From NCBI GenBank assembly GCA_964475685.1, contig CAYYXP010000008.1, positions 1 to 27,413 of the forward strand: a DNA stretch of 27,413 nucleotides. Reading direction: 5' to 3'. The stretch is from CAVVWJ01 sp964475685. Its GTDB lineage: Bacteria; Gemmatimonadota; Gemmatimonadetes; Gemmatimonadales; GWC2-71-9. The notes under the pieces were generated by a model. It searched no databases. It worked only from the letters and a program-made list of their open reading frames with translations, and was not told where the DNA came from. Within the stretch, counting starts at the first letter, position 1, and every line of letters starts with the position of its first letter. The position numbers and the translations under genes are program-made. Below are positions 14,502 to 22,250 of the stretch, in pieces.

Positions 14502-14761
14502 GTGGTGCTGCCGACCGCCTCGGCCTTGCGCTGCACCGGCCGGCAGAACCGCTCGCCGAGCGTCCGGAGCTGGGCCAGCTCCTCATCGCTCAGTGTGTCG
14601 TACCGGTCGGCGAGGTACAGCATGGTGTCGTCGAACCAGTCCTTCTGGTGCTCGGGAAGGGCATCGATGACGCCGCACCGTAGTACGTGGCTGAACAGCT
14701 CGTCCCTGGCCTGGGCAAACGCGACGTCGTCGGTGTCCTGCTGGGGTTTCTTGTCGTTCAT
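14498..14761 (-). CDS. Small acidic hypothetical protein
   Basis: An 87-aa soluble protein, rich in Asp and Glu, starting MNDKKPQQDTDDVAFAQ and predicted to be mostly helical (DELFSHVLRCGVIDALPEHQ, YDTLSDEELAQLRTLGERF). I do not recognise its family. The start at 14761 is preferred over an upstream ATG at 14833 because GGAAGGG precedes it closely and the longer version would place its start inside the operator. It has the clearest promoter in the window (14805-14833) with an overlapping dyad, so it is probably regulated by a DNA-binding repressor or activator. It converges on the secreted hypothetical gene, with the two stop codons overlapping. Confidence 0.75.
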   Translation of the reverse strand: MNDKKPQQDTDDVAFAQARDELFSHVLRCGVIDALPEHQKDWFDDTMLYLADRYDTLSDEELAQLRTLGERFCRPVQRKAEAVGSTT

Positions 14762-14804
14762 TTCCCTTCCCGTTAGTGACTGTTTGGCCGTAGTTTGGGG
14801 CGAA

Positions 14805-14833
14805 AATATATCCGGTTGCACCATTTGGTGCAA
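14805..14833 (-). promoter_or_regulatory. Sigma-70-like promoter with an overlapping 18-bp operator dyad
   Basis: On the - strand, -35 TTGCAC (14833-14828) and -10 TATATT (14810-14805, 5 of 6 consensus) are separated by 17 bp, giving a leader of about 37 nt for the small acidic protein gene. The -35 box and half the spacer are occupied by the perfect dyad TTGCACCATTTGGTGCAA (14816-14833), with 8-bp arms around two bases. Such overlap is typical of repressor control. The half-site GCACCA/TGGTGC resembles NtrC sites, but the centre is one base shorter than in the enteric consensus. Confidence 0.65.
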
Positions 14834-14931
14834 ACCCTGGGTTTTTCCGGCCTTTCAGCCCATTGATTACATTCATCGACTGCAAACACATGAACTTGTC
14901 CGAGGGCCACCCGCCGCCCTCGAGGGATGCC

Positions 14932-15237
14932 ATGGTGGACCACGACGAACTCTATGATGATGCGCGGGCGGATCACCTGGCGGGGCTGTTGCGCGCCCTC
15001 GCGGAGCGCATCCAGGAGCTGGACGGGTCCGGCCACCTGCTGGGCGGGACGCCGGAACTCCTCCGGCGGCTGGGCGACATCCGGAGCGAGCTTTTCCACT
15101 ACGAAGTCCGATCCACCTACGACACTCCCGACATTGCCGAGAGCCGGCGGATCGTCGAGGAGGCACAACGGCCGGACGGCCTCTTTCCCGACGATTCGGA
15201 GGATGACCAGCCATGGCGACGTCGCCCGGCGGACTGA
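14932..15237 (+). CDS. Small acidic hypothetical protein preceding dsbA-like gene
   Basis: A 101-aa protein, strongly acidic and probably helical (HLAGLLRALAERIQELDGSG, then TPELLRRLGDIRSELFHYEVRSTYDT), ending in an acidic, low-complexity tail. No family is recognised. The ATG at 14932 is chosen over in-frame starts at 14863 (TTG) and 14890 (ATG) because GAGGG lies 7 nt upstream and the earlier ones lack a ribosome-binding site. The last 25 bp overlap the start of the DsbA-like gene, so it is likely the first gene of the thiol-redox/potassium operon. There is no signal peptide or membrane segment. Confidence 0.7.
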   Translation: MVDHDELYDDARADHLAGLLRALAERIQELDGSGHLLGGTPELLRRLGDIRSELFHYEVRSTYDTPDIAESRRIVEEAQRPDGLFPDDSEDDQPWRRRPAD

Positions 15238-15896
15238 AGCGGTTCTACGCGGCTTTCGTGATCCTGGCGCTCGTCGGGTTGGCCGTGCTCGTGTACCTCC
15301 TCAAGAGGCCGGCGACGGTGAGCATCCCGGTCAACGTCACCATCCAGCCGTCGGACACGGCGGGATTTCGCGGCTATGTGAAGGGGGACCCGGCGGCGCC
15401 GCTGGAGATCACCGAGTTCGCCGACTACCAGTGCCCCTTCTGTCAGACGTTCGCCACTCTTCAGATGCCGGCCATCGACGAGCGCCTCATCAAGAGCGGG
15501 CGCCTGCGCTGGCGTTATCGGGACTTTCCGCTCCAGCAGCATCCGTTTGCTCGGGTGGCGGCCCATTCGGCGGCGTGCGCCGATGAGCAGGGCCGCTACT
15601 GGGACCAGCACCAGCGGATCTACGAGGGGCAGGCGGAGTGGTCCGCTGCCCGCGACGCGGCCGGCATGTTCCGGGATTATGCCAAGGCCATCGGTCTCGA
15701 CCTCGGCCGCTATGACGGCTGCATGTCGAGCGGCCGGTTTGCCGGCCGCATCCAGGCCAGTCAGGAGGAGGGCACCCGCCTCGGAGTAGCCGCGACGCCC
15801 ACGCTGATGGTCGAGGGCCGGCTCTACCAGGGACGGTTCGATTCCGACGCGATCATCCACCTCGTCGATTCGCTCGCGCCGCGCACCTCGAAATGA
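15213..15896 (+). CDS. DsbA-family thioredoxin-fold oxidoreductase, membrane-anchored
   Basis: A 227-aa protein with an N-terminal membrane anchor (about residues 11-30) and a periplasmic thioredoxin fold with helical insert. The active site is Cys74-Pro-Phe-Cys77 (DYQCPFCQTF), and the cis-proline loop appears as VAATPTLMV. It should donate disulfide bonds to exported proteins. The neighbouring VKOR, whose ATG overlaps this stop as ATGA, is the natural reoxidising partner, in place of DsbB. The domain is shared with BdbD-like proteins and the DSBA_2 thioredoxin family. The substrate could include c-type cytochrome or PQQ-enzyme apoproteins, but this is only inferred from the window. Confidence 0.93.
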   Translation: MATSPGGLKRFYAAFVILALVGLAVLVYLLKRPATVSIPVNVTIQPSDTAGFRGYVKGDPAAPLEITEFADYQCPFCQTFATLQMPAIDERLIKSGRLRWRYRDFPLQQHPFARVAAHSAACADEQGRYWDQHQRIYEGQAEWSAARDAAGMFRDYAKAIGLDLGRYDGCMSSGRFAGRIQASQEEGTRLGVAATPTLMVEGRLYQGRFDSDAIIHLVDSLAPRTSK

Positions 15897-16327
15897 ACCT
15901 CCGCATGGGCGCGGCGCTCCTCAGTCTCCTGGGCCTCTTCGTCTCCGCCTACCTCTATCTGTACAAGATCGGCCGCATCGGCACGCTGGCCTGCGGCACC
16001 GGCGCCTGCGAGACGGTCCAGGCGAGCGCCTGGAGCCGCTTCGCCGGGGTCGAGGTGGCGCTGATCGGCGTCATCGGCTACTCGGCGCTGGTGCTGGTGA
16101 GCCTCGCGTCGCTGCAGCCGGCGCTGGTGTCGCGCCTGTGGCCGGCGGCGCTGCTCGCCGGGCTGGCCGGCATCGGGGTCGGCTTCACAGTCTACCTGAC
16201 CTACCTGGAGTTGTTCGTCATCCACGCGATCTGCCGCTGGTGCGTCACCTCCGCGACGATCATCATCGCGGTTTTCGTCGTTGCGCTGCTGGAGCTTCGC
16301 GCCTTGGCACGGCGGCAGGCCGTCTAG
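15893..16327 (+). CDS. Vitamin K epoxide reductase (VKOR) family protein
   Basis: Four-helix membrane protein (144 aa) that passes electrons from a DsbA-like partner to quinone, replacing DsbB. The active-site CxxC is Cys114-Arg-Trp-Cys117 (HAICRWCVTSA). The loop cysteine pair is Cys34 and Cys39 (LACGTGACETV), the pair that exchanges with the partner. Hydrophobic segments lie near 6-24, 54-76, 83-105 and 116-135. The length is that of the single-domain bacterial form, without the fused thioredoxin domain seen in some. Its start overlaps the DsbA-like gene stop, confirming a pair. Its stop is 1 nt before the first kup start. Confidence 0.94.
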   Translation: MNLRMGAALLSLLGLFVSAYLYLYKIGRIGTLACGTGACETVQASAWSRFAGVEVALIGVIGYSALVLVSLASLQPALVSRLWPAALLAGLAGIGVGFTVYLTYLELFVIHAICRWCVTSATIIIAVFVVALLELRALARRQAV

Positions 16328-16328
16328 C

Positions 16329-18254
16329 GTGCCTCGCCCGGGGCAGGCGCCGCCCTCGGGCCGGGCGCTGGCAATCCTTTCCCTGGGTGCGCTCGGCGTC
16401 GTCTACGGCGACATCGGCACCAGCCCGCTCTACGCCCTCAAGGAGTGCTTCACGGGCCGGCACGGCTTTCCGGTGACAGAGGAAAACGTGCTCGGCATCC
16501 TCTCGCTCATCTTCTGGGCGCTCAACTTCGTCGTCACCTTCAAGTACCTCGCGATGGTCATGCGGGCCGACAACCGGGGCGAGGGTGGCATCCTCGCGCT
16601 GCTGGCGCTCGTGCGCCCCGGTGGGGAAGCGACAGTGGCCGGCTCCCTGCTGGTGACGGTGGGGCTGTTCGGCGCGGCGCTGCTGTACGGCGACGGGATC
16701 ATCACCCCGGCGATCTCCGTGCTCGGCGCCGTCGAAGGGCTGAGTATCGCGACCCCGGCGCTGGAGCACCTGGTCATGCCCGCCGCCTTCGCGATCATCC
16801 TCGGCCTCTTCGCCTTGCAGCGCCGTGGCACCGCCCGGGTCGGTGCCCTCTTCGGACCGGTGACGGCCGCCTGGTTCGTCGCCATCGCCCTGCTGGGCGC
16901 CCACGGTATCATGCGGGAGCCGCACGTCCTGCGCGCGCTCAACCCCTGGCATGCCGCCGATTTCCTCAGTCGCGAAGGCCTGACCGGGCTCAAGGTGCTG
17001 GGGGCCATCATCCTCGTGGTAACGGGCGGCGAGGCGCTGTACGCCGACATGGGGCATTTCGGCCGCCGGCCTATTCGTCTCGCCTGGTTCGGGATGGTCC
17101 TGCCGGCGCTGATGCTCAACTATTTCGGGCAGGGAGCGTACCTTCTGCACGATCCGGCCGCGGCCCGGAACCCGTTCTATGCGCTCGTCCCCGAGCGGGC
17201 GCTCTACCCGATGGTCGTGCTGGCCACGGCCGCGGCGGTGGTGGCGTCGCAGGCGCTGATCTCGGGAGCGTTTTCCCTCACGCGGCAGGCCGTGCAGCTT
17301 GGGTACAGCCCGAGAGTCAACATCATTCACACCTCGAGCACGGAGATTGGACAGATCTACGTCCCCCAGGTCAACACCCTTCTCATGGTGGCATGCCTGG
17401 GGCTGGTGGTGTCGTTCCGGTCCGCCGGCAACCTTGCCGCTACCTACGGCGTGGCTCTCTCGATCACCATGACGATCACCACCATTCTCTTCGCGGTGGT
17501 GGCGAGGAAGCGGTGGGGGTGGAGCCGGTGGCGAGTCGGAGTGCTGACCGCCGTCTTTCTCGTGGTAGATCTCGCGTTTGTGGGAGCCAACCTGCTCAAG
17601 GTGCCGGATGGCGGCTGGTTCCCACTGGTGGTGGCCGGCCTGGTCTACGTCATGATGTCCACCTGGAAGAACGGAAGGGTGAGGCTCTCCGCAATCGTCC
17701 GGGAGAACACGCTCCCGATGGATCTCTTCCTCCAGGACATCGCCCGGGCGAAGCCGCACCGGGTGCCGGGGACGGCGGTGTTTCTCACCTCGGACACGTC
17801 GGGGGCGCCCCCGGTGCTGCTCCACCATCTGAAGCACAATCAGGTGCTGCATGAACGTGTGATGCTGCTCTCGGTCATGACGGAAGAGATCCCGCAGGTG
17901 GACGCCGAGGATCGGGTGCGGTGCCGGGAACTCGGCGAGGGGTTCTACCAGGTTACGGCACAGTACGGGTTCATGGAAACGCCGGACGTCCCCGCGATCC
18001 TGAAATCGCTCGGCGAGGAGAACCCGGGGAGCAAGCCGGTCCCCACCCGGCTCAACAGCACCACTTTCTACCTCGGCCGTGAGACGCTCATCGCGAGCGC
18101 CGGACGACCGGGCGGCGCTCCCGGGGCGGGCCGGATGGCGCGATGGCGCAAGCGGCTCTTCATCTTCATGATGCGCAATGCCCAGTCGGCCACCGCGTTC
18201 TTCGGCTTGCCGCCGAACCGGGTCGTCGAGCTGGGCGCCCAGATCCAGTTCTGA
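16329..18254 (+). CDS. kup: Kup potassium uptake transporter, copy 1
   Basis: KUP/HAK/KT-type potassium/proton symporter (641 aa). It has the family N-terminal block GVVYGDIGTSPLYALKECF, the LLYGDGIITPAISVLGA segment, GGEALYADMGHFG, FGQGAYLL, and ISGAFSLTRQAVQLGYSP, about 12 membrane helices, and a soluble C-terminal domain (about 490-641) with RVPGTAVFLTSD, HLKHNQVLHE and FYLGRETLI. The GTG at 16329 is preferred because it begins just after the VKOR stop and yields a family-normal length; the frame is open further upstream. The protein closely matches its neighbour along its whole length, so the pair arose by tandem duplication. Its role is low-affinity, constitutive potassium uptake in most bacteria. 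Confidence 0.95.
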   Translation: MPRPGQAPPSGRALAILSLGALGVVYGDIGTSPLYALKECFTGRHGFPVTEENVLGILSLIFWALNFVVTFKYLAMVMRADNRGEGGILALLALVRPGGEATVAGSLLVTVGLFGAALLYGDGIITPAISVLGAVEGLSIATPALEHLVMPAAFAIILGLFALQRRGTARVGALFGPVTAAWFVAIALLGAHGIMREPHVLRALNPWHAADFLSREGLTGLKVLGAIILVVTGGEALYADMGHFGRRPIRLAWFGMVLPALMLNYFGQGAYLLHDPAAARNPFYALVPERALYPMVVLATAAAVVASQALISGAFSLTRQAVQLGYSPRVNIIHTSSTEIGQIYVPQVNTLLMVACLGLVVSFRSAGNLAATYGVALSITMTITTILFAVVARKRWGWSRWRVGVLTAVFLVVDLAFVGANLLKVPDGGWFPLVVAGLVYVMMSTWKNGRVRLSAIVRENTLPMDLFLQDIARAKPHRVPGTAVFLTSDTSGAPPVLLHHLKHNQVLHERVMLLSVMTEEIPQVDAEDRVRCRELGEGFYQVTAQYGFMETPDVPAILKSLGEENPGSKPVPTRLNSTTFYLGRETLIASAGRPGGAPGAGRMARWRKRLFIFMMRNAQSATAFFGLPPNRVVELGAQIQF

Positions 18255-18258
18255 CCCG

Positions 18259-20175
18259 ATGATTGCCCAGCCTGCCTCGCTCGAGGGCGACGATCCCCAC
18301 GCCGCGCCCGCGCGCGGGCGCGAGCTCCTCGCCCTCTCGCTGGCCACGCTGGGGGTGGTGTACGGCGACATCGGCACCAGCCCGCTCTACGCCTTCAAGG
18401 AATGCTTCGCTCCGGAGTACGGCTTGACGCCGTCGGTCGAAAACGTCCTCGGCGTCCTCTCGCTTGTCTTCTGGTCGCTCAACTTCGTCGTCACCCTCAA
18501 GTACCTCACGTTTATCATGCGGGCCGACAACCGCGGCGAGGGCGGCATCATGGCGCTGCTCGCGCTGCTGCACCCGCAACGCGCGCAACCGGGGAAGCGG
18601 CGGCTCCTCCTGGCGCTGGGGCTCTTCGGCGCGGCGCTGCTCTACGGCGACGGGGTCATCACGCCGGCCATCTCGGTGCTCGGCGCGGTCGAGGGCCTTC
18701 GGGTGGCGGCGCCCCACCTGGCCGACTGGAGCGTACCGGCCATCTCGGCGCTGATCCTGGTGGGGCTCTTCACCTTTCAGCGCCGCGGGACCGCGCGGAT
18801 CGGCGCGGTGTTCGGACGGGTCATGATCGTCTGGTTCGCGTCGATCGCGCTGCTGGGCGTGGGCGGTATCGCGCGCCATCCCGGCGTCCTCCGCGCGGTG
18901 AATCCGTGGTGGGCGGTCGAGTTCCTCGCGCGCGACGGGCTTCGCGGCTTCCTCATCCTGGGAGCGGTGGTGCTGGTGGTGACCGGCGGCGAGGCGCTCT
19001 ACGCCGACATGGGGCACTTCGGCAAGCGGCCGATCCGGCTCACCTGGTTCGCAGTGGTGCTGCCGGCGCTGACGCTCAACTATTTCGGCCAGGGGGCACT
19101 GGTGCTCGCCAACCCGGCGGCGACGAGTAACCCCTTCTTCGCCCTGGTCCCGTCGTGGGCGCTGTACCCGATGGTCGGTGTCGCGACGGCGGCCGCCATC
19201 GTCGCTTCGCAGGCCCTCATCTCCGGCGCCTTCTCACTCACCCGCCAGGCAATGCAGCTCGGCTACAGCCCGCGGATGACGATCCGGCACACCTCGAGCA
19301 CGGCCATCGGCCAGATCTACCTTCCCCAGGTGAACCGCATCCTCGGCGTGGGGTGCGTGCTCCTCGTGCTCGGGTTCCAGTCGACCAGCAATCTGGCTTC
19401 GGCTTACGGGATCGCCGTTACGGGGACGATGGCGATCACGACGGTGCTGTTCTGCCGGGTCGCGCGCGACGTGTGGGGATGGCCGGCGTGGCGGGTCGTG
19501 GCGATCGGAGGGCTTTTCCTTGCGGTGGACCTGGCGTTCCTCGGCGCCAACCTGGTGAAGATCGGGAGCGGCGGCTGGTTCCCCCTGCTGGTCGCCCTCA
19601 TCGTCTACACCCTGATGGTCACCTGGAAGCGGGGCCGGGTGGCGCTCGCGCACATCATGCGGGAAAACTCCCTGCCGATCGATCTCTTCCTTCAGGACAT
19701 CGCGCGCCAGCAGCCGGTACGAGTGCCCGGGACCGCGGTGTTCATGACATCCGATCCGTCGGGCGCCCCGGTCGTCCTCCTCCACCATCTCAAGCACAAC
19801 AAGGTGCTTCACGAGACCGTGGTCCTGATGTCCATTGAAGGAGAGGAGATCCCGAAAGTCCGGCAGGAGGATCGGGTGGAGCTGCGGGCGCTGGGCGAGG
19901 GGTTCTTCCAGGCGGTGGGCCACTTCGGGTTTACCGAGAGCCCGGACGTCCCCGCCGTTCTCGAGGCGCTGGAAGCGAAGGGACTCCGGGCCCGGCCGCG
20001 GGAGACCAGCTTCTATCTTGGGCGGGAGACGCTGATTCCGGATGGCCCCTCCTCCATGCCCCGGTGGCGGAAGGTCCTCTTCATCATCATGGCCCGGAAC
20101 GCCCAGTCGGCCACCGCTTTCTTCAATCTGCCCCCCAACAGGGTGCTGGAACTCGGTGCACAGATCCAACTGTAG
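18259..20175 (+). CDS. kup: Kup potassium uptake transporter, copy 2
   Basis: Second KUP-type transporter (638 aa), starting at ATG 18259, 4 nt after the stop of copy 1. Conserved motifs include GVVYGDIGTSPLYAFKECF, LLYGDGVITPAISVLGA, GGEALYADMGHFG and ISGAFSLTRQAMQLGYSP, and the C-terminal domain has RVPGTAVFMTSD, HLKHNKVLHE and FYLGRETLI. It is shorter than copy 1 in the C-terminal domain around residues 570-600. Both copies look intact, so neither is a decaying pseudogene, and they may differ in affinity or regulation. The DsbA/VKOR genes upstream have no known link to potassium, so the operon order may be accidental. Confidence 0.95.
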   Translation: MIAQPASLEGDDPHAAPARGRELLALSLATLGVVYGDIGTSPLYAFKECFAPEYGLTPSVENVLGVLSLVFWSLNFVVTLKYLTFIMRADNRGEGGIMALLALLHPQRAQPGKRRLLLALGLFGAALLYGDGVITPAISVLGAVEGLRVAAPHLADWSVPAISALILVGLFTFQRRGTARIGAVFGRVMIVWFASIALLGVGGIARHPGVLRAVNPWWAVEFLARDGLRGFLILGAVVLVVTGGEALYADMGHFGKRPIRLTWFAVVLPALTLNYFGQGALVLANPAATSNPFFALVPSWALYPMVGVATAAAIVASQALISGAFSLTRQAMQLGYSPRMTIRHTSSTAIGQIYLPQVNRILGVGCVLLVLGFQSTSNLASAYGIAVTGTMAITTVLFCRVARDVWGWPAWRVVAIGGLFLAVDLAFLGANLVKIGSGGWFPLLVALIVYTLMVTWKRGRVALAHIMRENSLPIDLFLQDIARQQPVRVPGTAVFMTSDPSGAPVVLLHHLKHNKVLHETVVLMSIEGEEIPKVRQEDRVELRALGEGFFQAVGHFGFTESPDVPAVLEALEAKGLRARPRETSFYLGRETLIPDGPSSMPRWRKVLFIIMARNAQSATAFFNLPPNRVLELGAQIQL

Positions 20176-20195
20176 TTGTCGCGAGCCCGCCACTC

Positions 20196-20224
20196 TTACC
20201 CCCGGGTCCCTTTTGCGGTAAAAT
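20196..20224 (+). promoter_or_regulatory. Candidate promoter for the structured leader/STAS gene
   Basis: TTACCC (20196-20201), 17-bp spacer and TAAAAT (20219-20224, five of six consensus). The -35 box is poor. If real, transcription would start near 20231 and give a leader of about 245 nt ahead of the STAS gene at 20476. Confidence 0.35.
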
Positions 20225-20295
20225 GCCGCGTAGCGCCTCGGCAAAGCGTTGCACCAAGCTGTGATACGACACCTCTAACTCATTCGTTCACATCA

Positions 20296-20450
20296 CCCTG
20301 GAAAGGCTGGCACCACTCTCGCCTTTCCGGGGGGGGCGGAGTCACGTAGCGCCCCTGGCGATGAGTCCATACGCCCGACAAGAGCACACCCGGAGTGATC
20401 CGGGGCCGCAAAACTTGAGGTCTCGCGCAGCCCCGGCCGGCTGCGAGAGA
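20296..20450 (+). other. Structured non-coding leader with three strong hairpins
   Basis: Three stems line up in the 300-bp gap before the STAS gene. Hairpin 1 pairs 20296-20307 with 20321-20332 (12 bp, one wobble, 13-nt loop). Hairpin 2 is CCCGGA-GTGA-TCCGGG at 20389-20404, a GNRA tetraloop. Hairpin 3 pairs 20421-20432 with 20439-20450 (12 positions, one G-A mismatch). The AAGGAGG Shine-Dalgarno at 20464-20470 follows. I do not recognise a known riboswitch core; it could be a leader, a separate small RNA, or kup terminators. No plausible gene is seen in 20176-20475. Confidence 0.5.
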
Positions 20451-20475
20451 TAGCTCGGTGCCGAAGGAGGATGGG

Positions 20476-20787
20476 ATGTCCCCGCAGGACGTGGAACGCG
20501 GCTTGGTCGCGCCCGAGACACTTGGACTGGAGACGCGCGTCGAGATTCGACGGGCGGCGGTCGAGCTGCTCGAGGGAATGCCCGAAGGCGCCGGGCGGCT
20601 GGTGGTCGATCTGACCCACACGCGGCAGGTCGATTCCGCCGGACTCGGCGCCCTCATGCTGATCCAGCGGATGGCCGCCCTGCGCCGCCAGACCGTCGTG
20701 CTCCGCAATCCCAGTGAGGAGGTTCGTTTCCTCCTCACTCTCACCAAGCTGTACGATCTCTTCCTGGTCGAATCCGACGAGAGCTGA
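20476..20787 (+). CDS. STAS-domain protein, anti-sigma factor antagonist-like
   Basis: A 103-aa single STAS domain of the SpoIIAA/RsbV kind. The landmark is VVDLTHTRQVDSAGLGALMLI, with Ser54 at the usual phosphorylation position. Such proteins switch between free and phosphorylated forms and bind anti-sigma kinases, thereby releasing a sigma factor; other STAS proteins act in membrane lipid asymmetry or phosphorelays. The ATG at 20476 is preferred over an in-frame GTG at 20458 because AAGGAGG lies 5 nt upstream. No partner kinase is nearby. The 73 bp before ccmA holds no clear promoter, so it may be transcribed with ccm. Confidence 0.88.
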   Translation: MSPQDVERGLVAPETLGLETRVEIRRAAVELLEGMPEGAGRLVVDLTHTRQVDSAGLGALMLIQRMAALRRQTVVLRNPSEEVRFLLTLTKLYDLFLVESDES

Positions 20788-20860
20788 CCTCGCGCGCCGG
20801 TAAGCGCCGTAGCAACATTCCGGGATGGACGGCTCCTTCGCGAGCGATTAGTGTACGCTC

Positions 20861-21577
20861 GTGCCGGCTCATCCTCCTCCCGCGGCCCTCGCCGCCCGCG
20901 GTCTCCGGCGGTCCTTCGGGCGGGTGACCGTCCTCCGCGACCTCGATCTCACGCTCGACCGGGGGGAGGCGCTGGCGGTCGCCGGGCCCAACGGCGCCGG
21001 GAAGACCACCCTGCTCCGGCTGCTCGCGGGACTCCTCAGGCCCACCACCGGCGAGGTGAGCATCCTGGGCCGTCCGCTGTACGGCGACCACTCTGCGCGC
21101 CGCGCCATCGGGTTCCTCTCCCATCAATCACTCCTCTACGACGACCTCACTCTCCTGGAGAACCTCACGTTCACGGCTCGGCTCTACGGTCTCGCGCGCC
21201 CGGCCGAGCGCGCCCGCGAGGCTCTCGACGCCGCGGGTCTCTCCGCGCGCGGGAGCGACACCCCCGGCCGCCTGAGCCGGGGCCTTCTGCAGCGGGCGGC
21301 GATCGCGCGGGCGCTGCTGCACCGTCCCGAGGTGCTGCTGCTCGATGAGCCGTTCACCGCGCTGGACGAGCCGTCGTCGTCGCGCCTGCGCGAGCTGCTG
21401 CGAGCCGTTCTCGCCGGCGGAGGAGCGATGGTGGTCGTGACCCACCATCTCGCCGAGGTGTGGGACCTGGCCACGCGAGTCGCCGTGCTGGTGGGCGGAC
21501 GCTGGAGGTGCGACGAACCGGTGACCGGAGCCGCCGAAGAGTTCATCCCCCGATACCGGGCGATGGCCGATGCCTGA
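20861..21577 (+). CDS. ccmA: Cytochrome c maturation ABC ATPase CcmA
   Basis: ATPase subunit (238 aa) of the CcmABCD complex, which frees heme-loaded CcmE in the periplasm for attachment to c-type cytochromes. It shows Walker A GPNGAGKTT (residues 42-50), Q-loop Gln88, Walker B VLLLDEP and the H-loop histidine pair in VTHH. The ABC signature is LSRGLLQR, with Arg replacing the usual second Gly. Identity as CcmA rests mainly on the neighbours CcmB and CcmC. The GTG start at 20861 has only a weak ribosome-binding site. The gene overlaps ccmB by 8 bp. Confidence 0.9.
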   Translation: MPAHPPPAALAARGLRRSFGRVTVLRDLDLTLDRGEALAVAGPNGAGKTTLLRLLAGLLRPTTGEVSILGRPLYGDHSARRAIGFLSHQSLLYDDLTLLENLTFTARLYGLARPAERAREALDAAGLSARGSDTPGRLSRGLLQRAAIARALLHRPEVLLLDEPFTALDEPSSSRLRELLRAVLAGGGAMVVVTHHLAEVWDLATRVAVLVGGRWRCDEPVTGAAEEFIPRYRAMADA

Positions 21578-22250
21578 GTCGCTCAGGCTGGCGCTGGCGA
21601 TCGCGGGGAAGGACATCCGCGCGGAGCTCCGGAGCCGGACGGCGCTGCTCTCCGCGGTGGTGTTCGCCGCGCTGGTGCTCGTGGTGTTCAACTTCGCGCG
21701 CGACCCCACCGCGATCTCCGCCACGGACCTGGCGCCGAGCGTGCTCTGGGTGACCTTCGCGCTCGCGGCGATGGTGGCGCTCAACCGGGCCTTCACCATC
21801 GAGCGGGAGCACGGCGCGCTCGACGGACTGCTCCTCGCGCCGGTGCCGCGCGGAGCGCTGTTCGGGGGAAAGCTGCTCGCCAACCTCGCGTTCGTCGGCA
21901 CGGTGGAAGCGGTCACCCTTCCGCTCTTCGTCCTGTTCTTCAACGTCGATCTTGGCGCGGCGCTGCCGGGGATTGTCGGCGTGACGGTGCTGGCGACGGT
22001 AGGCTTCGTGTCGGTGGGGACCATCTTCAGCGCGATGGCGGTGCGCACCCGGTTCGCGGAGCTGATGCTGCCGGTGCTCCTTCTCCCCTTCATGGTCCCG
22101 CCGCTCATCGGCGCCGTGCAGGTGACCGCGCGGCTCCTGGCGGGACGTCCCTTGAGCGAGATGATCGGATGGCTCAGATTTCTCGCCCTCTATGACGTGG
22201 TATTCGTGACTCTCTGTACCATGGCCTTCACCGCGGTGGTGGACGAATGA
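21570..22250 (+). CDS. ccmB: Heme exporter protein CcmB
   Basis: Membrane permease (226 aa) of the CcmABCD complex. Six hydrophobic segments are visible, including LLSAVVFAALVLVVFNF near 30, VLWVTFALAAMVAL near 60, and the family-typical LNRAFTIEREHGALDGLLLAPV and VTVLATVGFVSVGTIFSAMAV. MLPVLLLPFMVPPLIGAVQ is also characteristic. The C terminus TMAFTAVVDE is directly followed by ccmC with a 4-bp overlap. The protein has no ATP-binding motif and depends on CcmA. Confidence 0.94.
   Translation: MPESLRLALAIAGKDIRAELRSRTALLSAVVFAALVLVVFNFARDPTAISATDLAPSVLWVTFALAAMVALNRAFTIEREHGALDGLLLAPVPRGALFGGKLLANLAFVGTVEAVTLPLFVLFFNVDLGAALPGIVGVTVLATVGFVSVGTIFSAMAVRTRFAELMLPVLLLPFMVPPLIGAVQVTARLLAGRPLSEMIGWLRFLALYDVVFVTLCTMAFTAVVDE

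Noticed and set aside
14863..14931. Upstream TTG (14863) and ATG (14890) starts for the small protein before the DsbA-like gene
   Set aside because: Neither has a ribosome-binding site, whereas ATG 14932 has GAGGG at a good distance.
16263..18377. 704-aa open frame on the - strand across the first kup gene
   Set aside because: It runs opposite a clear Kup gene, and its protein is rich in His, Arg, Glu and Gly without any domain. This is the usual antisense shadow of GC-rich coding DNA.
20176..20475. A cyclic-di-AMP (ydaO) riboswitch, suggested by closeness to kup genes
   Set aside because: It lies downstream of both kup genes, and I cannot see the conserved core of that riboswitch or of c-di-GMP, cobalamin, glycine or fluoride riboswitches.
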